This document shows positions 8,263 through 16,618 of a stretch of 64,000 nucleotides of DNA, in pieces (within the stretch, counting starts at the first letter, position 1; each line of letters opens with the position of its first letter). The position numbers were made by a program, and so were the translations under genes. Below the pieces are notes generated by a model. It ran no database searches. It was not told the DNA's origin and saw nothing but the letters and a program-made list of their open reading frames with translations. Source of the stretch: JAGPUQ01 sp036677085 (GTDB lineage Bacteria > Pseudomonadota > Gammaproteobacteria > Pseudomonadales > Porticoccaceae). The stretch lies in NCBI GenBank assembly GCA_036677085.1, contig JAKFFI010000058.1, forward strand, positions 124,001 through 188,000, read 5' to 3'.

Positions 8263-9068
8263 ATGGAGGTAAAGGCCCCGATCTGCTCGCCCGCAGCGAG
8301 GACAACTGGGTGACCGCCATGGGCGCCTGGTTTCCGGGCGAACGCGTGGTGCTGCGGGGCAAGGATGTTCTCAATGATCTCGGTCACCGGCGCTGGATGG
8401 AGTATTTCGTCTACGCGATCACCGGCCGCGAGTCGCCGTCACTGGCCCGGCTGATCGAGGGCATCTGGGCCATAAGCTGCAGCTATCCTGATCCCCGGTT
8501 ATGGAACAACCGAGTGGCTGCCCTGGCTGGAACCGCTAGATCAACCGGAGTATTAGCAGTCTCGTCAGCAGTAGCTGTGACTGAGGCCACCTTGTATGGA
8601 CTTCGGCCCATCAAGGGAGCAATGGATTTTTTCTATCGAGCTGACCGAAAGCTCACGGATGGAGATTCACTTAGCCAAATTATTAAAGAAGAGCTTCGCA
8701 ACCACCGGGTTGTTTCAGGATTTGGTCGACCGCTGGTAAGCAACGACGAACGCGTTCGCCCCCTGTTGCGGTTTGCGCGAACTCTGGATGCGGACAACGG
8801 GCACTATGTCCAGCTCGCCTTTCAAGTTCACGAAATCCTGAAGAATTCGAGATACAAGTATCAAATCAATATTGCCGCCTTGGCCGCAGCGATCCTCGCC
8901 GATCAGGGTCTTTCGACCGACCAGCTGTACCATCTGGCAACCTTGGCATTTGTGGCGGGCATGTTTCCTTGCTACATCGATGCACGGGGAAAGCCTGAGG
9001 GTAGTTTTTTCCCCCTTCGAACCGCGAGAATCGACTACAAAGGCGCGCCTGAACGGCGCTGGGATTAG
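8259..9068 (+). CDS. Citrate-synthase-fold protein B (citryl-CoA-lyase-like)
   Basis: A 269-residue protein related to the citrate synthase superfamily: NWVTAMGAWFPGERVVLRGKDVLNDL matches the family N-terminus, the mid region reads AALAGTARSTGVLAVSSAVA, SGFGRPLVSNDERV aligns with the family GFGHPxHxxxDPR segment, and NIAALAAAILADQGLS with the C-terminal helical bundle. The GFGH histidine is Arg, and the HGGA segment reads RPIKGAMD, so both catalytic histidines of citrate synthase seem lost. Translation is coupled to protein A by ATGA. From about 8480 to the end the composition turns AT-rich, as in the ThDP gene. The TonB-dependent receptor begins 2 bp after the stop. Confidence 0.62.
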   Translation: MNGGKGPDLLARSEDNWVTAMGAWFPGERVVLRGKDVLNDLGHRRWMEYFVYAITGRESPSLARLIEGIWAISCSYPDPRLWNNRVAALAGTARSTGVLAVSSAVAVTEATLYGLRPIKGAMDFFYRADRKLTDGDSLSQIIKEELRNHRVVSGFGRPLVSNDERVRPLLRFARTLDADNGHYVQLAFQVHEILKNSRYKYQINIAALAAAILADQGLSTDQLYHLATLAFVAGMFPCYIDARGKPEGSFFPLRTARIDYKGAPERRWD

Positions 9069-9070
9069 AC

Positions 9071-11218
9071 ATGAAGAATAATTATAAGAGGCTTCGCATC
9101 AAGGTACTGTTGACGCTGTTACCTGCGGTTGCCCTGGCCCAGCCGTCGCCCGAAGAGGAATTGGCCGAACTCTATGGTGGGGAAGAATTCGTTCGCATCG
9201 CCACCGGAGTCGCGCAGCCGGTGTCCAAGGCGCCGGCAGTCGCCTCCATCATTACCGCCGAAGAAATCCGCGCCATGGGCGCCACCGATATCGACGAGAT
9301 ACTGGAGACGGTGCCCGGCCTCCATGTGGCGCGCAGCGCAGTGGGATACAACCCCATTTATGTATTTCGCGGCATGTACTCGGACGTCAATCCCCAGGTG
9401 CTGATGCTGATCAATGGTATTCCGTTGACAAATCTGAACTTAGGAGATCGCAACTTGGCGTGGGCGGGGATGCCTGTGGAAGCCATCTCGCGGATCGAGG
9501 TGGTGCGTGGGCCGGGTTCGGCGGTCTATGGGGCCGATGCCTTCGCCGGAGTGATCAATATCATCACCAAGGCGCCGGCCGAGATGGACGGGCTCTCGAT
9601 GGGCGCCCGGGCCGGCAGCTTCGACACCCAGACGGGATGGTTGCAGTACGGCGGCAGCCGGGGTGAGCTGAGCTACGGCGCAGTGATCGAGGCCCTCCGG
9701 ACCGATGGTCAGCGCGAGCCTGTGGCTGCCGATGGGCAAAGCTTTCTGGATGCAGTTTCAGGCACCAGCGTCGCCCTTGCGCCCGGACCGGTCAATCTGC
9801 ACCGGGAGAACCTGGATGCCCGGCTGGAACTGGGTTATCGCAACCTCACTTTTCGCGGCGGCGCGCAAGTCCGAAACGATGCTGGCGTCGGGGTCGGGGT
9901 AACTCAGGTGCTGGACCCCCAAGGCGCGGCCGGCAGTGATCGCTTCAACGCCGACCTGACCTACGACAACCCGACCCTGACCGACAATCTCGGCCTGAAG
10001 ATCCAGGGCAGCACATTGTTCACCAGCCAGGAAGTCGACGAGGATCTTCGTCTCTTCCCTTCGGGCTCCCGGGGCCCCTTTTTCACACCCCTGGGGGCGC
10101 CGGTCTTCCCACCCTTCCCGGACGGGGTCATCGGCAATCCGGAGCTCTGGGAGCGCCATTACCGGCTCAACGCCACCACGTTGTATCAGGGGATTCGGGA
10201 TCACAAGATTTCCCTGGGCACCGGCTATTACTACGGCGAGGTGTACAAGACCGAGGAAACCAAGAACTTCGGTATCGATCCGGCCACCGGCCTGCCCATC
10301 CTGCCGGGCTCTCCGCTGGTGGATGTCTCCGATACCCCGCTGGTGTTTTTGCCGGAAGGCCGGCGCGAAAATACCCATATCTTCCTCCAGGATATCTGGC
10401 ATTTCGCCCGCGACTGGGAGCTGACCGCCGGGGTTCGCTACGATCATTTTTCCGATTTCGGCGATACCACCAATCCCCGCGTGGCACTGGTGTGGTCCGC
10501 GCGCCGCAACCTGACGGTCAAGGCCTTGTACGGCGAGGCCTTTCGGGCGCCCTCGTTCTCCGAGACCCGGGTGCAGTCGAACCCGGCGTTTCTGGGCAAT
10601 TCCATGCTGAAGCCGGAACAGCTCAAGAGTTACGAGCTCGCCGTCAACTATCAACCGACCTTCGGCCTGACCCTGGATTTCAATGTCTTCCATTATCAAT
10701 GGGACGATGTCATCCAGTTCGTTGCGGATCCGGGCGCCGGCACCCGCACCGCCCGGAACGCCGGCGAGCAGACCGGCAACGGCGCCGAGTTCGCGCTGTC
10801 CTGGGAGGCCACCGAGGCCCTGACCCTGGCCGGCAATCTGGCGCTGCAGAAATCCCAGGATCAGTTGACCGGCGAGGATGCCGGCAACGCGCCCGAGCAT
10901 CAGAGCTATCTGCGGGCCGACTGGGACTTCCGGCCCGGCTGGAGCCTGGACCTGCAAGCCAACTGGGTGGCATCGCGCAACCGGGTGTTCGGCGATCCCC
11001 GCGGCGACATCGGAGACTATGTGATCACCGACCTGACCCTGCGCAAGCGCCAATGGGCGCCCGGGTTCGAGGTGGCCGTGCTGGTCAAGAACCTGTTCGA
11101 CGAAAATGCGCGCGAGCCCAGTCTCGACGGGGATCCGCTGCCTTTGATCCCCAGGGATCTGCCCTTGGCGGGCAGGGCCGCTTTCCTGGAAGTGCGCTAT
11201 ACCCCCAGCACCCCTTAG
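9071..11218 (+). CDS. TonB-dependent outer-membrane receptor
   Basis: A 715-residue outer-membrane active transporter powered by TonB. A signal peptide (cleavage expected after ALA, near residue 23) precedes the plug domain, which carries IDEILETVPGLHV, VLMLINGIPL, IEVVRGPGSAVYGADAFAGVINIITK. The beta-barrel follows, with the FRAPSFSE motif and a C-terminal strand ending EVRYTPSTP. The terminal residue is not the usual aromatic one, which is odd but tolerated in some members. It lies 2 bp after protein B and 38 bp before a periplasmic binding protein gene. The ligand cannot be deduced: no siderophore or cobalamin genes are adjacent. Cognate TonB could be the protein at 33362 or one outside the window. 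Confidence 0.9.
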   Translation: MKNNYKRLRIKVLLTLLPAVALAQPSPEEELAELYGGEEFVRIATGVAQPVSKAPAVASIITAEEIRAMGATDIDEILETVPGLHVARSAVGYNPIYVFRGMYSDVNPQVLMLINGIPLTNLNLGDRNLAWAGMPVEAISRIEVVRGPGSAVYGADAFAGVINIITKAPAEMDGLSMGARAGSFDTQTGWLQYGGSRGELSYGAVIEALRTDGQREPVAADGQSFLDAVSGTSVALAPGPVNLHRENLDARLELGYRNLTFRGGAQVRNDAGVGVGVTQVLDPQGAAGSDRFNADLTYDNPTLTDNLGLKIQGSTLFTSQEVDEDLRLFPSGSRGPFFTPLGAPVFPPFPDGVIGNPELWERHYRLNATTLYQGIRDHKISLGTGYYYGEVYKTEETKNFGIDPATGLPILPGSPLVDVSDTPLVFLPEGRRENTHIFLQDIWHFARDWELTAGVRYDHFSDFGDTTNPRVALVWSARRNLTVKALYGEAFRAPSFSETRVQSNPAFLGNSMLKPEQLKSYELAVNYQPTFGLTLDFNVFHYQWDDVIQFVADPGAGTRTARNAGEQTGNGAEFALSWEATEALTLAGNLALQKSQDQLTGEDAGNAPEHQSYLRADWDFRPGWSLDLQANWVASRNRVFGDPRGDIGDYVITDLTLRKRQWAPGFEVAVLVKNLFDENAREPSLDGDPLPLIPRDLPLAGRAAFLEVRYTPSTP

Positions 11219-11256
11219 CGCGGTATCAACCAGTAGGGAAACCGGTACCACCCGAC

Positions 11257-12153
11257 ATGAAGTATCCGACGTGTTTTGCCCTGATATCGATCGCGCTGCT
11301 TGCCGCAGGCCAGGCGCTCGCCCAGCAGGTGGTGATCGTCTCCCCCATGGTCAGCGAACCCTATGCGCGCATCTACCGCGATACCCTCGCCGGGATCGCG
11401 CAGTCCTACAAGGGCGACAGCCGGAGCCTGCTGGTACAACCCGGACAGGACCTCGCCCCGGGTTTGTTCGCGGACGACGCCGGCATCGCGGTCGCCCTGG
11501 GTGACAGCGCGGCGCGCGCGCTGAGCAAACTGCGACCCTTGGTTCCGGTGATCACCACCGCGACCGCGGATATCCCCTTCCAGCGGCGCCATCGACTGGC
11601 TTACTACCCGGACCCGCCCATGCTGCTGGCGCAGCTGCGCCGCTTTCAGCCCGGAGTCGAGCGCGTAAAACTGGTGGCGGCCCCGGAGGTCGGCGACTAT
11701 GTGGCGCTCGTGCGGCAAGAAATGGCCGCCGCCGGGCTCGGGCTGGACGTGTGCGACGCCGACGGTCTCAAGGCGGCCGCCGAGTGTTATCGGCAGCTGC
11801 TGAGCCAGGCGTCCGCCACGGACGCGATCTGGTTGCTGCAGGGCGGCAAGCTGCTGGAGCCGGCCCTGCTGTCCTACATCCTCGATGTCGCCTGGCGGCG
11901 GCAGCTCCTGGTCTTCTCCTCGAATCCCTCCCACGCCGGCCGCGGCGTTCTGTTCGCGCTCTACCCGGATAACGAAGCGGCCGGGCGCCAGATCGGCTCC
12001 CTGATCAACGAGTGCTTGCGCCGCTGCAATGGCGAGCCCTCCCGGGTCAGCTACCTGCGCGAGATGAAGCTAGTGCTGAACGAGCGCACCGGCCGTCACC
12101 TGGGCCTTACCATCAGCCCCGACGCGCGCAAGAACGCCGATCTGATTCTCTGA
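11257..12153 (+). CDS. ABC-type substrate-binding periplasmic protein without a permease
   Basis: A 298-residue protein with a signal peptide (LISIALLAAGQALA, cleavage near residue 22) and a two-lobe binding fold like the ABC_sub_bind family: an N-terminal lobe starting QVVIVSPMVSEPYARIYRDTLAGI, a central hinge near YYPDPPMLLAQLRRF, and a second lobe with DAIWLLQGGKLLEPALLSYI. No permease or ATPase gene is present; its neighbours are a TonB receptor upstream and, 2 bp after its stop, a giant sensor kinase. Such orphan binding proteins often act as the ligand sensor for a membrane kinase, which is the likely role here. The ATG at 11257 is preceded only by a poor ribosome site (AGGGA further upstream). 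Confidence 0.72.
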   Translation: MKYPTCFALISIALLAAGQALAQQVVIVSPMVSEPYARIYRDTLAGIAQSYKGDSRSLLVQPGQDLAPGLFADDAGIAVALGDSAARALSKLRPLVPVITTATADIPFQRRHRLAYYPDPPMLLAQLRRFQPGVERVKLVAAPEVGDYVALVRQEMAAAGLGLDVCDADGLKAAAECYRQLLSQASATDAIWLLQGGKLLEPALLSYILDVAWRRQLLVFSSNPSHAGRGVLFALYPDNEAAGRQIGSLINECLRRCNGEPSRVSYLREMKLVLNERTGRHLGLTISPDARKNADLIL

Positions 12154-12155
12154 GG

Positions 12156-15100
12156 ATGCGCGGTTCAATGCGAACGTTTCGATTGCGCAACCTCAGGTTT
12201 CGGCAGCAGTTCACGCTGCTGTTTGTCATCGGCGCCGTGCTGATGACGCTGATTGCCTCGATCGGCGCCAGCAAATTTGCCAGCGATCTGGTGGCCAAGG
12301 AAATGCGCGAGCAGGGCATCAATGTGGCGCGCACCCTGGGCCTTCACGCCAAGCTCGCCATGCTCTACGAGAGCCGGGAAGCTGCGGTCGACGCCGTCAA
12401 ATCCATCGCCGGCTTTCCCGATGTCGAAGTGCTGGACATCCGTTCCGTAGGGGGAGCCTTGCTGTACGGCGGCGGCGCCGCATCGGTATTTCCGCAGGCG
12501 GTGTCGGCGGCTGGCGCCGACCTGGCCGAACTTGACCTGGCGGATCGCTGGCTGTTCAGGGTACAGGTGTATGCGGAATTTGCGCCGGACGCCACCGGGA
12601 CTGGTGAGGTGGAGCGTCCTGAACTCCTCGGTAGCGTGACCATCGCGCTGTACAAACGTGCCCAGCAAGAGCTGGCGCAACGGATTTTCGCGGGGATTGC
12701 CGTCGTATTTTCCCTGGCCGCCGGAGCACTGTTGTTGTTTCTGATCCAGATGTCGCACCGGCTGACCAGGCCGCTCGAAGCGCTGGCGCGGAGCATGCGC
12801 CAGGCCGAGGAGGGTGACCTGCGGGTGCGTGCCGACCTGCACCGCGGGCAGGTGGAGGTGCTGCAGATGCAGCACGCCTTCAATGCCATGATGGAGGAAC
12901 TCCAAAATCGCGAAAGTGAGTTGCAGCGCGCCCGTGATGCGGCGGTGGAATCCGCCCGGCTCAAGGGGGAGTTCGCCGCCAACGTTACCCACGAGTTACG
13001 CACCCCCATGAATGGCGTTCTGGGTCTGCTCGATTTGCTGGATGACGGGAAGCTCAACGCCCGCCAGGCTGAGTACGTGGAGCTGGCGCGCAAGTCCGCC
13101 GAAGGCTTGCTGAGCCTCGTCGACAACATTCTGGATTTTTCGAAAAACGATAGCGGGATCGCACAGCAGGAGCCCGGCGAAATCATTTTGCGCGATCTGC
13201 TCGAGGATCTCGTGGCACTGGTTGGCACCCAGGCGCTCGGCAAGGGCGTGGATATCGGCTATTTCATGGCGATGGACGTACCGGGAACGCTCAGTATCGA
13301 CGCGTCCAAGGTCAAGCAGGTGCTGATCAACCTGTTGGGGAACGCCGTCAAATTTACCGAGCTGGGTGAAGTATTCCTTACCGTCACCCGCTTGTCGGAC
13401 CATGAGCCCCGCCTGCGCTTCGCGGTGTCCGATACCGGCATCGGTATCGACCCCGCGGTGCAACGGCAAATTTTCGAACCCTTTACCCAAGGCGATGCGT
13501 CCACCAGCAAGCGTTATCAGGGCACGGGGCTCGGCCTGACCATCTCGCGGCAACTGGTCGAGATGATGGGTGGCGAGATTGGTCTCGACAGTGCGCCGGG
13601 CCGCGGCAGCACCTTCTGGTTCGAACTGCCCTGCGCCGCGCCGCCCGCGGCAACGCGCGTGCCGGCGCGCGACGCGGGCACCGCGCTGTGTATCCTCGCG
13701 AGCGACAACAGTTTTGCCTTCATCGCCGATACCCTGATGCGCCATGGGATCCGCGCGCTGCATGCCGTCAACATGCAGGCAGCGCGCGGGTATCTGGTGG
13801 AGTTCGGCGCCAGCCACCGGGCCGACCTGGTGCTGGTCGACGAAGGAATCTATTTCGCGCACAGCGACGAATTCGATCTGCTAGCCGGCGCTGCGCCTGG
13901 CCGGGTCCAGGTGCTCCGCAATCCCTTTGCCAAGCTGCAGATAACCGCGACGAATGTCGGGGTCCTGGACAAGCCGTTGAGTTTTGCGGCCATCGCGAAT
14001 CTGGCCGAGGCGTTGCATACCGGTGGAGCGGTTGCGCCCACCGCCGCCACGCCCGTACTGCCCGGCCCGGAAACACTCGGACACTTGCGCGTGCTGCTGG
14101 TGGAAGACAACGCGGTCAACCAGAAAGTCGCCTCAGAAATGCTGTTGCGCCTGGGGATCGCGGCGGACCTTGCCGAGCATGGGCGGCAGGCCATCGCCAT
14201 GGTGGCGCGCGCCGATTACGACCTGATCCTGATGGATTGCAATATGCCGGTAATGGACGGCTACGACGCAACCCGCCAAATTCGCGAGCTGGAAACCGAT
14301 GGACGACGGGTTCCCATCATCGCCATGACCGCAGGTACCGGCGAGCAGGAACGGAAGCGTGCCCTTGAGGCGGGCTTCAGTGATTTTCTTTACAAACCCG
14401 TACGACTCGAACTGCTCGCCGCCAAGATTTCCCGCTGGGCACCCGTGCGTACCGGTGTGGCGATCCGCAGGGAAACGGCAGCGTCGCCACCGGACCTCGG
14501 GAACGGCTACAGCGAACAGGCGATGAATGAACTGCACGCCAGCGTCGGCGATGTCACCTACCGGATGATCGAGTCCTTCCTGGAGGATACCCCGGTCTAC
14601 CTGGATTCGCTGAAATCGGCCCTGCGTGACGGCGAAGCCCAGCGGGCCTACGAGATTGCCCACACCATCCGGGGTAGCGCCAGCAATTTTGGCGCGAAAT
14701 CCTTCGTGGACGCCGTCGTCGCGCTGGAAGCTTTCAGCAAAGCGGGCGATTTGTCGGGCAGCGATGCCCTGCTCGATATCTGCAATGAACGGTTCGCGGT
14801 CCTGCGCAAGGACCTGGAACGGCATCAGGCGAGCGAGTCCGGACACCACACGGGCGTGCCGGGCAAGTATCGGCTGCTGATCGCCGATGACGACCGCACC
14901 CTGCGCCTTGCGTTGCGCGGCACCTTTGCCGGCGATGAGTTCGATGTGCTGGAGGCGGCCGACGGCGCCCAGGCTATCGCCTTGTGCGAGCGGGTCATGC
15001 CGGACATCGTTCTCATGGACGCCCTGATGCCGGAGGTCAGTGGCTTCGATGCGTGCCAGCGCATCCGTCAGTTGCCCGGCGGCGCCGAGCTGCCGGTGCT

Positions 15101-16589
15101 GATGGTCACTTCGCTCGACGATGAGAACGCCATCGCGCGGGCGTTCGCGGCCGGGGCCTCGGATTACATTACCAAACCGATTCACTTCACCGTGCTGAAG
15201 GAGCGGGTGGGCCGCCTGATCAAGGCGAATCGGGCCGAAGTCCGTGCCCGGACCATGGCGTTTGCCGATGCCCTTACCGGGCTGCCCAACCGCGCACGGC
15301 TGACCCAGGAACTGGGTCTGGCGCTCAATCAGGCGAGCATCAACAACGAACGCATTGCGGTGTTTTTTCTCGATCTGGATAACTTCAAGAACATCAACGA
15401 CAGTCTGGGACACCAGGTCGGCGATCTGCTGCTGAAGGCGGTCGCCGACCGCCTGCGTTCCAGCGTCCGGCGCAGCGATTTTATCGCCCGCCTCGGTGGT
15501 GATGAATTTACCGTGATCCTGCGTCGGGTCGAGAACGAAGCGGTGGTTGCGACCATTGCCCGGAATATTCTCGTCGCCCTGAGCGAGCCTTTTGTTTTTA
15601 TCCACAAGCGCATGATGGTTTCCACGAGTATCGGTATTGCGCTGTATCCCGACCACGGCGCGGACGTCAGTTCATTGCTCAAGCATGCCGATCTGGCGAT
15701 GTTCAAGGCCAAGGAGACCAAGAACCAGTTCTGCTTTTATCAGGACGGGATGGAAGACGCGGTATCGCATAAATTGGAGCTCCAGCAGGAGCTGCGGCAA
15801 GCCATCGACAATGACCTTTTCGTGCTCTATTTCCAGCCCCAGTACGATTTGACGACCAACCTGGCGGTAGCCGCGGAGGCGCTGGTGCGCTGGCCCCGCG
15901 ACGACGGCACGGTGCTGGGTCCGGGTGCCTTCATCCCGCTGGCGGAAGAGACCGGCCTGATCACCGAACTGACCGACCTGGTGCTGGAAAAAGCCTGTGG
16001 TGCGATCCGGGATTGGTTTATTCGTGGCTATGCCGTGAAGCTCTCGGTGAATCTGTCCGGCAAGGATTTCGAAGTCCCGGAACGCTTGATCCAGCGGGTT
16101 ACCGAGGTGACGCGCAAGTACGAAATCCCGCCCCGGCTGCTCGAACTGGAAATCACCGAGAGCATGTTGATGGCCGACCCGGAGCGCAGCCGCACGGAAT
16201 TGCTCGATCTCAAGAATGCCGGATTCAGTCTGTCGATCGACGACTTCGGCAGCGGCTATTCATCGCTCTACTATCTGAAAAATCTGCCGGTCGACGTGTT
16301 GAAGATTGACCGCGCTTTCGTCAAGGATCTGGACGATCCGGAAAACCGGCGCGACATCCCGGTGATTGCCGGCATCATCGCGCTGGCGCGCAGCCTCGGT
16401 TTGCACACGGTTGCCGAAGGCGTGGAGACCCATCACCAGCGGGCGGTGATTCAGTCGCTCGGCTGCGAGATGATCCAGGGCTACCTGATCAGCCAGCCAC
16501 TGCCCCGGGATGAATTTGAACGAACGTTTCTCGAGCAGTTCCGGGTGGTATCCACGGGCCCGCAGCTGCGGCAGGTAAATCCGGGATAG
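12156..16589 (+). CDS. Hybrid sensor histidine kinase with two receivers, Hpt, GGDEF and EAL domains
   Basis: An inner-membrane phosphorelay and c-di-GMP protein of about 1477 residues. Numbered from 12156: TM helix 18-40, periplasmic domain about 45-165, TM 2 about 177-198, HAMP 199-250, HisKA with His279 (THELRTPMNG), HATPase with NAVKFT, DTGIGI and GTGLGL, a degenerate receiver-like segment about 508-620, receiver 1 with Asp694, Hpt with His836 (AHTIRGS), receiver 2 with Asp955, GGDEF intact at 1114-1118 with RxxD (RRSD) before it, and EAL at 1241-1243 with SIDDFGSGYSS and KIDRAFV. Both cyclase and phosphodiesterase motifs look intact. An in-frame ATG at 12168 has better spacing from the GAGG at 12152 and may be the real start. 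It probably senses the ligand of the upstream binding protein. Confidence 0.9.
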   Translation: MRGSMRTFRLRNLRFRQQFTLLFVIGAVLMTLIASIGASKFASDLVAKEMREQGINVARTLGLHAKLAMLYESREAAVDAVKSIAGFPDVEVLDIRSVGGALLYGGGAASVFPQAVSAAGADLAELDLADRWLFRVQVYAEFAPDATGTGEVERPELLGSVTIALYKRAQQELAQRIFAGIAVVFSLAAGALLLFLIQMSHRLTRPLEALARSMRQAEEGDLRVRADLHRGQVEVLQMQHAFNAMMEELQNRESELQRARDAAVESARLKGEFAANVTHELRTPMNGVLGLLDLLDDGKLNARQAEYVELARKSAEGLLSLVDNILDFSKNDSGIAQQEPGEIILRDLLEDLVALVGTQALGKGVDIGYFMAMDVPGTLSIDASKVKQVLINLLGNAVKFTELGEVFLTVTRLSDHEPRLRFAVSDTGIGIDPAVQRQIFEPFTQGDASTSKRYQGTGLGLTISRQLVEMMGGEIGLDSAPGRGSTFWFELPCAAPPAATRVPARDAGTALCILASDNSFAFIADTLMRHGIRALHAVNMQAARGYLVEFGASHRADLVLVDEGIYFAHSDEFDLLAGAAPGRVQVLRNPFAKLQITATNVGVLDKPLSFAAIANLAEALHTGGAVAPTAATPVLPGPETLGHLRVLLVEDNAVNQKVASEMLLRLGIAADLAEHGRQAIAMVARADYDLILMDCNMPVMDGYDATRQIRELETDGRRVPIIAMTAGTGEQERKRALEAGFSDFLYKPVRLELLAAKISRWAPVRTGVAIRRETAASPPDLGNGYSEQAMNELHASVGDVTYRMIESFLEDTPVYLDSLKSALRDGEAQRAYEIAHTIRGSASNFGAKSFVDAVVALEAFSKAGDLSGSDALLDICNERFAVLRKDLERHQASESGHHTGVPGKYRLLIADDDRTLRLALRGTFAGDEFDVLEAADGAQAIALCERVMPDIVLMDALMPEVSGFDACQRIRQLPGGAELPVLMVTSLDDENAIARAFAAGASDYITKPIHFTVLKERVGRLIKANRAEVRARTMAFADALTGLPNRARLTQELGLALNQASINNERIAVFFLDLDNFKNINDSLGHQVGDLLLKAVADRLRSSVRRSDFIARLGGDEFTVILRRVENEAVVATIARNILVALSEPFVFIHKRMMVSTSIGIALYPDHGADVSSLLKHADLAMFKAKETKNQFCFYQDGMEDAVSHKLELQQELRQAIDNDLFVLYFQPQYDLTTNLAVAAEALVRWPRDDGTVLGPGAFIPLAEETGLITELTDLVLEKACGAIRDWFIRGYAVKLSVNLSGKDFEVPERLIQRVTEVTRKYEIPPRLLELEITESMLMADPERSRTELLDLKNAGFSLSIDDFGSGYSSLYYLKNLPVDVLKIDRAFVKDLDDPENRRDIPVIAGIIALARSLGLHTVAEGVETHHQRAVIQSLGCEMIQGYLISQPLPRDEFERTFLEQFRVVSTGPQLRQVNPG

Positions 16590-16618
16590 TCCGATTCCCG
16601 CGTTTTCCTGGGGACTCC

